Shown here: positions 1 to 7,302 of the stretch, piece after piece | Layout: every line of letters begins with the position of its first letter | How positions within the stretch are numbered: the first letter of the stretch is position 1 | Assembly: GCA_002315275.1 (NCBI GenBank) | Contig: DCGN01000042.1 | Location: 1-7,659, forward strand | DNA from: Clostridiales bacterium UBA1777 | GTDB lineage: Bacteria > Bacillota > Clostridia > Oscillospirales > Oscillospiraceae | Direction of reading: 5' to 3' | DNA length: 7,659 nucleotides | Made by a program: the position numbers and the translations under genes | Notes under the pieces: generated by a model | What the model was told of the DNA's origin: nothing | Seen by the model: only the letters and a program-made list of their open reading frames with translations | Database searches by the model: none

Positions 1-122
1 GCCGAGGAGCAGCCGAGGCCGCCGCGCTCCGCTATGGCCTTGCTGCCGACTGGCTCTGCTGTGTGAATGTATTCATCCACGACGGCGGCAAGTATTCTCT
101 TTTTTCTTTCACTTATCGCCAT
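1..122 (-). CDS. hrcA: Heat-inducible transcription repressor HrcA, N-terminal fragment
   Basis: This is the start of HrcA, the cytoplasmic repressor that binds CIRCE operators and shuts off class I heat-shock genes (typically hrcA-grpE-dnaK-dnaJ and groESL) until heat stress. Only 40 codons plus two bases lie in the window; the rest runs off the left edge. The peptide starts MAISERKKRIL and continues VVDEYIHTAEPVGSKAIAER, the characteristic HrcA winged-helix N-terminus (a short basic helix, then a D-Y-I-x-x-A-E-P-V-G-S block). The ATG at 122-120 is chosen because it matches the family N-terminus and no in-frame start is visible in the 50 bases upstream. The Shine-Dalgarno match is weak (GAGAG about 10 nt upstream). 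The identity is reinforced by a CIRCE element and a strong promoter immediately upstream, as expected for autoregulation. Whether grpE-dnaK-dnaJ follow cannot be seen here. Confidence 0.95.
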   Translation of the reverse strand, partial: MAISERKKRILAAVVDEYIHTAEPVGSKAIAERGGLGCSS

Positions 123-126
123 ATTG

Positions 127-153
127 TTAGCACTCTCGCCTTTCGACTGTTGG
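127..153. promoter_or_regulatory. Second, degenerate CIRCE-like copy in the hrcA leader
   Basis: A perfect left CIRCE arm, TTAGCACTC, lies at 127-135. After a 9-base spacer the expected right arm (145-153) reads GACTGTTGG, matching GAGTGCTAA at only 5 of 9 positions. The last four bases also form the start of the neighbouring intact CIRCE. Positions 127-149 and 150-172 are a 23-bp direct repeat with 4 mismatches, so this copy looks like a tandem duplicate with a decayed right arm. It lies between the predicted hrcA transcription start and the ATG and covers the weak Shine-Dalgarno region. Whether HrcA binds it is unknown. Confidence 0.6.
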
Positions 154-176
154 CACTCTCTTCTTTCGAGTGCTAA
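150..176. promoter_or_regulatory. CIRCE operator (HrcA binding site)
   Basis: The plus strand reads TTGGCACTC (150-158), a 9-base spacer, then GAGTGCTAA (168-176). The CIRCE consensus is TTAGCACTC-N9-GAGTGCTAA, so the spacing is exact and 17 of 18 arm bases match (G instead of A at 152). It overlaps the -10 box and the predicted start of the hrcA transcript, the normal place for HrcA autoregulation. It is about 140 bp from the addB promoter on the other side, so it probably does not control addBA. Confidence 0.95.
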
Positions 177-203
177 TATACCATCTTGAAAACGCAATGT
201 CAA
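175..203 (-). promoter_or_regulatory. Sigma-A type promoter of hrcA
   Basis: Read on the minus strand, a perfect TTGACA -35 box (203-198) is followed by a 17-bp spacer and a TATATT -10 box (180-175). The last two bases of the -10 box are the first two bases of the CIRCE operator, so HrcA bound there would block RNA polymerase directly. The expected transcription start is near 167, a purine about 8 nt past the -10 box, giving a leader of about 45 nt before the hrcA ATG. The start site is inferred from spacing. Confidence 0.9.
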
Positions 204-259
204 TAGCTTCCCCGATGAGGAATTCAAAATTCATATTTTGTTAATGACAATTAAGCCTC

Positions 260-279
260 GCCGTGTACGTCCGTACGGC
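260..279. repeat. Imperfect palindrome in the hrcA-addB intergenic region
   Basis: GTACG (265-269) and CGTAC (272-276) are perfect inverted repeats around a 2-base centre, flanked by GCCG (260-263) and CGGC (276-279), which extend the symmetry if one arm bulges. It is a GC-rich island in otherwise AT-rich DNA. The two-base centre makes a good RNA hairpin unlikely without opening inner pairs, and no T-tract follows, so it is not a convincing terminator. It could be a protein-binding palindrome or part of a dispersed intergenic repeat. Confidence 0.45.
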
Positions 280-281
280 AT

Positions 282-316
282 AACTCCAAACTCCACACTC
301 CAAGCTCCACACTCTT
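282..316. repeat. 7-bp tandem repeat array (ACTCCA-type units)
   Basis: Five consecutive 7-base units lie at 282-288, 289-295, 296-302, 303-309 and 310-316: AACTCCA, AACTCCA, CACTCCA, AGCTCCA and a diverged CACTCTT. The first two are identical and the next two differ from them by one base each. The tract has almost no G on the plus strand. It ends one base before the -35 box of the addB promoter. It is too short and too regular to be a CRISPR array. Confidence 0.8.
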
Positions 317-317
317 C

Positions 318-346
318 TTTACACTTTCTCCCGTTTCTGATAAAAT
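318..346 (+). promoter_or_regulatory. Sigma-A type promoter of addBA
   Basis: TTTACA (318-323) and TAAAAT (341-346) are separated by exactly 17 bp, each one base from the sigma-A consensus. The expected start is near 353, giving a leader of only about 23 nt. That leader consists mostly of the addB Shine-Dalgarno sequence GAAGGGGGG (359-367), which ends 8 nt before the ATG. No operator-like palindrome overlaps the promoter, so expression is probably constitutive (inference). Confidence 0.8.
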
Positions 347-375
347 AGCAGCATCAAAGAAGGGGGGCAGCCCGA

Positions 376-3300
376 ATGCTCACGCTGATACTCGGCAAGG
401 CAGGCAGCGGCAAGACCGCGGCTGTCATCGAAAAAATACACGCGTTCGTCCGAAGGGGCGAGGGCGGCGTCATAATGCTCGTCCCCGAGCAGTACAGCCA
501 CGAGGCCGAGCGCGAGCTCTGCTCCGTATGCGGCGATACGATGAGCCTCTATGCGGAGGTATTCAGCTTCACGGGGCTTGCACGGCGCATCGCCTCCGAG
601 CTCGGCGGCAGCGCGGTGAAATATCTCGACAAGGGCGGCAGGCTCCTGTGCATGGCGCAGGCTCTCGGCGGCATCTCGGCAAGGCTCGGCGTATACGCGT
701 CCGCATCGCGCAAGGCCGAAACGCAGGTCATGCTTCTCTCCGCCGTGGATGAGCTCAAGGCCGCGGGAATATCGTCCGATATGCTCGCCGAGGCCGCGGC
801 GAAGTCCGGAGGCGGTCTCGGCGCAAAGCTGAGCGACCTCGCGCTCATTCTCTCGGCCTACGATGCCGTGGCTTCAAACGGCAGCGCCGACCCGTCCGAC
901 AGACTGACGACCCTCGCCTCCCGGCTTGAAGAGAGCTCCTACGGGCGCGGAAAGCACATATTCATAGACGGCTTTACGGATTTCACATTTCAGGAGCGGC
1001 AGGTCATCTCCGCGCTCATCGCAAACGGCGCCGATATCTCCGTCTGCCTCACGGTGGACGATCTGCACGGTGACAGCGAGATATATGAGCTGTCGCGCCG
1101 TGCCGCGCACGGTCTTATCGCGGCGGCGAAGGAGCACGGCGTTGACAGCGCCGTGGAATACATGCCGTCGAGCCCGGACAGCGCGCTTGACTTTTTCGCC
1201 GACAACATATTCTCCTACTCCTCCGACAGGTTTGACGGCGCGGAGGGCTCCGTAGAGCTTTTCTGCGCGCAGTCTCTGAGCGAGGAATGCGAGCTTGCCG
1301 CGGCGAAGGCGCTCGGGCTCGTGCGCGATTGCGGAATGCGCTGGCGCGATATCGCCGTTGCGGTGCGCGGCTTTGAGGACTACCGCGCCGCGCTTGAGAG
1401 TGCCTTCCGTCACTACGGCGTTCCCCTGTTCTCGGCGCGCAGAAGCGACCTTCTCTCAAAGCCTCTGCCCGCTATGATCTGCGGGGCATACGAGATAATC
1501 GGCGGCGGCTGGGCCGTTGACGATGTTGTGAGCTATATGCGCTGTTACCTCTCGGGGCTTGATGCCGCCGAGTGTGACGAGCTTGAAAACTATATATTCA
1601 AATGGCAGCTGCGCGCGGGCGCGTGGAAAAAGGCCGACGACTGGCACCAGCATCCCGACGGCTACGGCGTGAAGTATGACGACGCGGTAAACGCGCGGCT
1701 CGAAAACATAAACGCTCTCCGGCGCAGACTTGCCTCTCCCCTTCTCGCGCTTGAGGAGCGCGCCGGAAACGCGCACACCGTTTCAGCCCAGGCGATGGCG
1801 CTTGCGGACTTTTTCAGAGACATCCGCCTCGCGGAGACGCTTGAGGCAAAGGCCGCTCAGCTTGAGGCACAGGGCATGCGCGCTCTCGCGGAGGAATATT
1901 CCCAGCTGTGGGATATAATCGTCAGCGCGCTTGAGCAGTGCGATGCCGTTCTCGGTGACGCCGAGACCGACACCGATTCGTTCGGGCAGCTGTTCACGAG
2001 GATGCTCTCGCAATACGACGTCGGCACGATACCGATCGCGCTCGACAGAGTGTCCGCCGGCGATTTCGACAGGATGCGCCGCAGAAACATCAAATGCCTC
2101 ATCATCCTCGGCGCGACAGACACGAGGCTCCCGCAGGGCGACGACGGCGGCGGAATATTCTCCGAGGACGAGCGCCAGAGGCTTCTTGAGCTTGATATCG
2201 ACCTCGGCGGCGCGGGAGACAGCGAGCTGTGGCGCGAGTTCTCGCTCATCTACAGCTGCCTCACGCTCCCGTCCGACAAGCTGATAATGTCATACCCCGC
2301 CGTGACCGATGAGGGTACGGCGTGCAGGCCGTCCGTTGTTTTCAACAGAGCCAAGGCCGTGTTCTCGCTCGGTGTACAGCGCGCCGATATGGCCGACGCG
2401 CGTATGTCCGCGGGCGGGCCCGCGCTGTCGCTCGCCGCGGCCGGCAGAGGCGATGCGGGCTTTGCCGCGGAGCGCTACTTTACCGCGCATGACAGCGAAA
2501 AATTAGCCGCCGTGAAGTCCGCGGCCGGCATGGTGCGCGGAAAGCTCTCCCCGCGCGCCGTTGCGTCTCTCTACGGGAAAGCGCCGCGCATGAGCGCCTC
2601 TAAGGCCGACAAATTCTCCTCCTGCAAGTTTGCTTACTTCTGCCAGTACGGCCTCGAGGCCAAGACCTACGAGCCCGTCGGGTTCAAGCCGCCCGAGATA
2701 GGCACCTTCATGCACCGCGTGCTCGAAATGACGGCTAAGGACGTGAAGGCCCTCGGAGGCTTCGCCGCCGTGTCTGATGAGACTCTCCGCGAGATAACCG
2801 ACAAATGGGTCGCCGATTACGTACACACCGAGCTCAACGATTTCCGCGAGAAATCCGCGAGATTCATATACCTTTTCAAGCGCATCTGCACCGACGTGCA
2901 CGCCGTCGTCGCCGATATGGCGGCAGAGCTTCGCAGGAGCGATTTCGTCCCGCTCGACTTTGAGGTGGACTTCTCGAGGCTCAACGGCATCGCCCCGCTC
3001 GATCTCGGCGAGGATGCAGCTCCGCTCATGCTCACCGGCATCGCCGACCGTATCGACGGCTGGGTAAACGGAGACACGCTCTATCTGCGCGTCGTGGACT
3101 ACAAAACGGGCGTCAAGAAGTTCTCGCTGTCCGATATATGGTACGGCATGAACATGCAGATGCTCCTCTATCTGATGACGCTCGACACCTGCGGCGGCAA
3201 GCTCTTCGAGAGCGCCGTCGGCAAAAAGAAGGTCGTCCCGGCTGGAGTTATGTACGTTCCCGCGCGGGTGCCGACGGTGAGCGTCTCGGGCACGGACTCG

Positions 3301-3702
3301 GATGACGAGATACGCGCAAAGCGCGAGAAGGAGCTTCGCAGAAGCGGCCTTGTGCTCGATAACGAGGCCGTCAAGGAGGCCTGGGAGCACGGCGAGAGCA
3401 AGCTGTATTTCCCCGTCACCCCGAGGAGCGTCGAGAGCGTGCTCGCCTCCGAGGAGAGGCTCGGCACACTCTTCCAAAGAGTCAAAAAGAATCTCGGCGC
3501 GATGGCGCATGAGCTTCACGGCGGCAGCATCGCGGCAGACCCGCTCTACCGCTCCATGCAGGACAATGCCTGCGTAAACTGCGATTACTTCGATGTTTGC
3601 CACTTTGCCGACGGAGAAAACGGCGAAAAGTGCAGATTTGCTCCCAAGCTGAAGCCGAAAGAGGTCTGGGCGCTTTTGGAAGGAGGCGGCGAAAATGGCT
3701 GA
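376..3702 (+). CDS. addB: ATP-dependent helicase/deoxyribonuclease subunit B (AddB)
   Basis: AddB is one of two subunits of the AddAB (RexAB-type) helicase-nuclease, which unwinds and resects double-strand DNA ends to make the 3' tail loaded with RecA. At 1108 residues it is close to the usual 1100-1200. It starts with a Walker A motif, GKAGSGKT (7-14), then the family block PEQYSHEAER (37-46), FIDGFTDFTFQE (196-207) and ILGATDTRLPQ (576-587). The other helicase motifs are poorly preserved, as expected because AddB is not the motor; in characterised AddAB this region recognises Chi. The C-terminal RecB-type nuclease has H780, D891, D908-Y-K910 and Q928. Four cysteines fit the AddB iron-sulfur cluster: C750 just before the nuclease, then C1066, C1069 and C1075 with CX2CX5C spacing. 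The ATG is preceded by GAAGGGGGG at 8 nt. The gene overlaps addA by 8 bp. Confidence 0.97.
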   Translation: MLTLILGKAGSGKTAAVIEKIHAFVRRGEGGVIMLVPEQYSHEAERELCSVCGDTMSLYAEVFSFTGLARRIASELGGSAVKYLDKGGRLLCMAQALGGISARLGVYASASRKAETQVMLLSAVDELKAAGISSDMLAEAAAKSGGGLGAKLSDLALILSAYDAVASNGSADPSDRLTTLASRLEESSYGRGKHIFIDGFTDFTFQERQVISALIANGADISVCLTVDDLHGDSEIYELSRRAAHGLIAAAKEHGVDSAVEYMPSSPDSALDFFADNIFSYSSDRFDGAEGSVELFCAQSLSEECELAAAKALGLVRDCGMRWRDIAVAVRGFEDYRAALESAFRHYGVPLFSARRSDLLSKPLPAMICGAYEIIGGGWAVDDVVSYMRCYLSGLDAAECDELENYIFKWQLRAGAWKKADDWHQHPDGYGVKYDDAVNARLENINALRRRLASPLLALEERAGNAHTVSAQAMALADFFRDIRLAETLEAKAAQLEAQGMRALAEEYSQLWDIIVSALEQCDAVLGDAETDTDSFGQLFTRMLSQYDVGTIPIALDRVSAGDFDRMRRRNIKCLIILGATDTRLPQGDDGGGIFSEDERQRLLELDIDLGGAGDSELWREFSLIYSCLTLPSDKLIMSYPAVTDEGTACRPSVVFNRAKAVFSLGVQRADMADARMSAGGPALSLAAAGRGDAGFAAERYFTAHDSEKLAAVKSAAGMVRGKLSPRAVASLYGKAPRMSASKADKFSSCKFAYFCQYGLEAKTYEPVGFKPPEIGTFMHRVLEMTAKDVKALGGFAAVSDETLREITDKWVADYVHTELNDFREKSARFIYLFKRICTDVHAVVADMAAELRRSDFVPLDFEVDFSRLNGIAPLDLGEDAAPLMLTGIADRIDGWVNGDTLYLRVVDYKTGVKKFSLSDIWYGMNMQMLLYLMTLDTCGGKLFESAVGKKKVVPAGVMYVPARVPTVSVSGTDSDDEIRAKREKELRRSGLVLDNEAVKEAWEHGESKLYFPVTPRSVESVLASEERLGTLFQRVKKNLGAMAHELHGGSIAADPLYRSMQDNACVNCDYFDVCHFADGENGEKCRFAPKLKPKEVWALLEGGGENG
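3680..3686 (+). promoter_or_regulatory. Shine-Dalgarno site of addA inside the end of addB
   Basis: AAGGAGG, a near-perfect anti-16S match, lies within the last codons of addB and ends 8 nt before the addA ATG at 3695. It fixes the addA start and allows both independent initiation and coupling to ribosomes finishing addB 8 bp further on. Confidence 0.85.
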
Positions 3703-6700
3703 GTTCAAGCCCACCGTATCACAGCGGCAGGCAATAGAAGCACGCGGCAGCGCCGTGCTCGTTTCAGCGGGCGCCGGCAGCGGCAAAACGAAGGTGCTCA
3801 CGGAGCGGCTTCTCGCCCGCCTACTCGACAAGGACGATCCCTGCGATATCGACAGATTCGTTATCATAACCTACACCCGCGCCGCGGCGGCGGAGCTTCG
3901 CGGCAGAATAATGACGGCCATCTCCGAGGCGCTTGCAAGCGACCCCGGCAACCGCCATCTCCGGCGGCAGAACGCGCTCTGTCGGCACGCGCAGATCGGC
4001 ACAATCCACTCCTTCTGCGGCTGTATCCTACGGGAAAACGCCCATGCCGCGGGCATTTCTCCCGATTTCCGCATCATCGAGGACGACAGAGCCGACGTTA
4101 TGAGGGCAAACGCTCTCAGCCGCGTGCTCGAGGCACGATACGAAAAAGCGGACAGCTACCCCGGCTTTACCGAGCTTGCCGACACCGTCGGCGCGGGGCG
4201 CGATGACAGCCGCCTCGAAAAGCTCGTGCTCGAGCTGTACACAAAAATGCAGTGCCACGCCCGCCCCGAGGCGTGGGCCGAGCGGCAGATAAAGCTTCTT
4301 TCGAAGGAATACGGCGACGTTTCCGAGACGGAGTGGGGGCAGGAGATGCTCTCCGAGGTCTCCCTCGAGCTTGAATACCGGCAGAAGGAGGCCGCGCGCC
4401 TCACGGCAGCGATGCCGGATGACGAGGCCGTCAGCGCGTTCTGCACTACGTTTCTACAGGAAATGGACGAAAACTGCGGCGAGGTGCTCCGCTCTCTCGC
4501 TCTCGGCTGGGACAAGACGGCCGAGGCGCTCTCCCGCGTCGGGTGGGCAACCTATGCCCCCAGAAAGCTCAAGGGCGATGAGTTCGTTGAGCTTCTGCGC
4601 GCCCGCAGGACGGAGTGCAAGGACTATATCAAAGACCTCGCGGGAAAGACCTTTGCTGTCACCTCCGCCGTGCATTGCGCCGGTCTCAAGCGCACAGCGG
4701 CATCGATGATCGCGCTGCTTGAGCTGACGCTCGATTTCGGCAAGGCCTTCCGCGCCGACAAGCGCAGGCTCGCGCTGATGGATTTTTCCGACCTTGAGCA
4801 CGAGACCGTCCGCCTGCTGACAAATGAGGACGGCAGCCCCACGGAGCTTGCAGAGCAGATATCCGAGCGCTACCGCGAGATAATGGTGGACGAGTATCAG
4901 GACGTTTCGCAGGTGCAGGACGAGCTCTTCCGCGCCGTATCCTGCGGAGGGAACAACCTCTTCCTCGTCGGCGATATAAAACAGTCTATCTACCGCTTCC
5001 GCCTTGCCGATCCCGAGATCTTCAACTGCAAATACCGCGAATACGCAGATGCCGCCGACGCCGCCGAGGGCGAGCCGCGCCGCATCCTTCTGCGCGAGAA
5101 CTTCCGTTCCCGCGATGAGATAATCAACTGCGCGAACAGCATATTTTCGCTTTGCATGTCGCGCGGGCTCGGCGATGTCGACTATGACAGCGCCGCAAGC
5201 CTCGTGCGCGGTGCCTCGTATGACGGCGCGGTGCCCGTTCCCGAGGTCATCATGCTCGAGACAGCCGCCGACGGTGAAGCCGATGAGGAGCCACCCTCCT
5301 CCATCGAGCAGGAGGCGGAATACATCGCCGGGAGGATACGCTCCCTCATCGACAGCGGAACCCCCGTATCTGACGGAAACGGCGGCACGCGCCCCGCGGA
5401 ATACGGGGATATCGCCGTGCTGATGCGCGCCCCGAAGGCGAGAGCTTCCGTATACAGCCGCGTGTTCTCCCGCTTCGCCATCCCGACGGCGGCGGGCGGC
5501 GGCAGCGGCTATTACAGCTCCGCGGAGGTCTCCTCCATGATGAGCATGCTCGCCGTTATCGACAATCCCCATCAGGATATTCCGCTCATAGCGGTGCTGC
5601 GCTCCCCCTCCTTTGCCATGACGGGTGACGAGCTTTCCGCCATACGCGCCTGCGCCAAGGGCGATTTCTATACCGCTCTCGTCAAGGCTGCGGAGGATAA
5701 CGGGCGGTGCGCGGCGTTCCTCGCGAAGCTCTGTGAGCTGCGCTCCGTATCGGCCGAAATGCCCGTATCAGAGCTCGTTTGGCACATCATAGAGGAGCTC
5801 GACCTCCCCGCGCTCTGCAGCGCGATGAGCGACGGTGAAAAGCGCAGAGCGCGCATTTTCGAGCTTGTTGAGCTTGCGGAAAAATTTGAAGCCTCGGGCT
5901 ACCGCGGGCTGCACCGCTTCGTGCTGTGGCTTCGCGCTCAGGCCGGCAGGGACACCGAGCCCGCCGTCGGCATATCGGGCTCGTCTGTGCAGATAATGAG
6001 CATGCATAAGTCAAAAGGGCTCGAATTCCCCATCGTTTTCCTTGCCGACACGGCTCACAAATTCAGCAATCAGGACTTCAAGAGCTCCGTGCTCGTCCAT
6101 CCCGAGCTCGGCCTCGGCCCGAAGGTCATCGACAAAGCGCGTCGCGCCGAATACAGCTCCATTGCGCGCGAAGCGATCAAAACGCGCATAACGCGCGAAA
6201 ATCTCTCCGAGGAGATGAGGCTTCTCTACGTCGCCGTAACGCGTGCGAGAGAGAGGCTGTTCATCGTCGGCTCGAAGAAGAACACGCAGAAATATCTGGA
6301 CACGCTCAGCACCCGCGTGACCGTGCCGATGGAGCCGCAGGCACTCGCGCAGGCGCAGAACATGCTCGAATGGGCCGTCACTGCCGCCATTGCGGACGGC
6401 GGCAGAACGATGCGCCTTATAACGCTCTCGCCGCAGGGAGCGGCCGCTCCCGCGCAGAGCGAAGAGTCTCATCCCGCCGCGGTCAGAGACCTGCTTCCCG
6501 AGCTTGAGCGCCGCCTCTCCTTCCGCTATCCGTACCGCGGTGCGGAGGAGCAGCCCTCGAAGGTCACGGCCACGGAATTGAAGGGTCGCTCTGAGAGCGA
6601 CGAGGATGCCCGCAGCATGCTTTTAACTTCGGCAATATCTTTTCGCGTCCCGGACTTTACGCGCCGCGAGAAGCCCGTTTCGGGGGCTGAGAAGGGAAAT

Positions 6701-7195
6701 GCCACGCACCTTGTGCTCCAGTACATGGATTTTGCCAAAGCAGGCACCCTTGAGGGCATCAAAAGCGAGATAGAACGGCTCAGGCTCGCAAGGTCGCTTT
6801 CCGACAGAGAGGCGCAGGCCGTGGACGCGCGCGCGATCGAAAAGCTGTTCGCCTCCGACCTCGGCCGCCGTATGCTCGCGGCGGACATGATAAGGCGCGA
6901 GTTCAAGTTCTCGCTGATGTGTGATGCGTCCTCCGTCCCCGGCTGCGCGGGAGACGACAGGGTGCTTCTGCAGGGCGTTGTCGACTGCTGCATCGCCGAG
7001 CGCGGCGAGCTCGTTGTCATCGACTACAAGACCGACCGCGTGAAGACCGAGGAGGAGCTTTCCCGGCGCGCCGCGTTCTATGCGGGGCAGATACGCGCCT
7101 ACGCCTCCGCGATGGAGCGCATCTTCGCTCTGCCCGTGAAGGAGTGCGTGCTGTACTTCATCTCCGCCGGAAAGTCCGTTACGGTGAAGAATTAG
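3695..7195 (+). CDS. addA: ATP-dependent helicase/nuclease subunit A (AddA)
   Basis: AddA is the 3'-5' motor and one of the two nucleases of AddAB; it is an SF1A (UvrD/RecB-like) helicase fused to a RecB-type nuclease. The helicase motifs are in order: Q12, Walker A AGAGSGKT (25-32), Ia TYTRAAAAEL (59-68), GTIHSFC (102-108), DEYQD (399-403), LVGDIKQSIYRFR (424-436), ENFRS (468-472), MHKSKGLEF (770-778) and LLYVAVTRARER (843-854). The nuclease has H1005, D1097, D1110-Y-K1112 and Q1132; the 13-residue gap between the two aspartates equals that in E. coli RecB (D1067/D1080). At 1166 residues it is slightly shorter than B. subtilis AddA (about 1230), with no missing motif. The four-cysteine iron-sulfur site is in AddB, not here. 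It is the second gene of an addB-addA operon, the same order as in Bacillus. Confidence 0.98.
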   Translation: MAEFKPTVSQRQAIEARGSAVLVSAGAGSGKTKVLTERLLARLLDKDDPCDIDRFVIITYTRAAAAELRGRIMTAISEALASDPGNRHLRRQNALCRHAQIGTIHSFCGCILRENAHAAGISPDFRIIEDDRADVMRANALSRVLEARYEKADSYPGFTELADTVGAGRDDSRLEKLVLELYTKMQCHARPEAWAERQIKLLSKEYGDVSETEWGQEMLSEVSLELEYRQKEAARLTAAMPDDEAVSAFCTTFLQEMDENCGEVLRSLALGWDKTAEALSRVGWATYAPRKLKGDEFVELLRARRTECKDYIKDLAGKTFAVTSAVHCAGLKRTAASMIALLELTLDFGKAFRADKRRLALMDFSDLEHETVRLLTNEDGSPTELAEQISERYREIMVDEYQDVSQVQDELFRAVSCGGNNLFLVGDIKQSIYRFRLADPEIFNCKYREYADAADAAEGEPRRILLRENFRSRDEIINCANSIFSLCMSRGLGDVDYDSAASLVRGASYDGAVPVPEVIMLETAADGEADEEPPSSIEQEAEYIAGRIRSLIDSGTPVSDGNGGTRPAEYGDIAVLMRAPKARASVYSRVFSRFAIPTAAGGGSGYYSSAEVSSMMSMLAVIDNPHQDIPLIAVLRSPSFAMTGDELSAIRACAKGDFYTALVKAAEDNGRCAAFLAKLCELRSVSAEMPVSELVWHIIEELDLPALCSAMSDGEKRRARIFELVELAEKFEASGYRGLHRFVLWLRAQAGRDTEPAVGISGSSVQIMSMHKSKGLEFPIVFLADTAHKFSNQDFKSSVLVHPELGLGPKVIDKARRAEYSSIAREAIKTRITRENLSEEMRLLYVAVTRARERLFIVGSKKNTQKYLDTLSTRVTVPMEPQALAQAQNMLEWAVTAAIADGGRTMRLITLSPQGAAAPAQSEESHPAAVRDLLPELERRLSFRYPYRGAEEQPSKVTATELKGRSESDEDARSMLLTSAISFRVPDFTRREKPVSGAEKGNATHLVLQYMDFAKAGTLEGIKSEIERLRLARSLSDREAQAVDARAIEKLFASDLGRRMLAADMIRREFKFSLMCDASSVPGCAGDDRVLLQGVVDCCIAERGELVVIDYKTDRVKTEEELSRRAAFYAGQIRAYASAMERIFALPVKECVLYFISAGKSVTVKN

Positions 7196-7213
7196 GCTCG
7201 GGAACAGAGAGTT

Positions 7214-7246
7214 AGGAATCATTGTGCCGCCTACACCTTGATTTTT
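7214..7246 (+). terminator. Possible weak terminator hairpin after addA
   Basis: AATCA (7217-7221) pairs with TGATT (7239-7243) and, across a 2x2 internal loop, GTG (7224-7226) pairs with CAC (7234-7236) around a 7-base loop. The run of five T (7242-7246) partly joins the stem, and the outer pairs from 7214 include two G-T wobbles. It begins about 19 nt after the addA stop and is the only terminator-like structure before the rpmE promoter. The stem is weak and the U-tract short, so read-through into rpmE is plausible. Confidence 0.3.
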
Positions 7247-7302
7247 CACTCCCGATCGACCCGAAAATTTGTAAAACAAGCAGAATTATTTGAAAAAAGG
7301 CC

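Noticed and set aside
282..316. Tandem units considered as a CRISPR array
   Set aside because: The units are 7 bp and contiguous, with no spacers, and no cas gene is present.
319..501. Minus-strand 60-codon frame over the addB promoter and start
   Set aside because: It overlaps the addB promoter, Shine-Dalgarno site and Walker A coding region and shows no protein family features.
2503..3867. A 454-codon open frame on the minus strand across the addB-addA junction
   Set aside because: It is antisense to two well-conserved genes, has no recognisable domain, and is expected from GC-rich third positions that remove stops on the opposite strand.
4454..5572. A 372-codon open frame on the minus strand within addA
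   Set aside because: It lies fully antisense to conserved AddA helicase motifs and its translation is low-complexity with no family resemblance.
376..7195. Short AGCGG sequences considered as Chi sites for AddAB
   Set aside because: AGCGG is the Bacillus subtilis Chi; it arises here from common Gly/Ser codons such as those of the Walker A motifs, and the Chi of this organism is unknown.
376..7195. addBA considered as part of a new antiphage or defence system
   Set aside because: Both proteins are complete, standard AddAB subunits with only hrcA and rpmE as neighbours, so housekeeping repair explains them.
6623..7279. Minus-strand open frame reaching into the addA-rpmE gap
   Set aside because: Most of it is antisense to the AddA nuclease domain, and no convincing promoter or family match supports the part in the gap.
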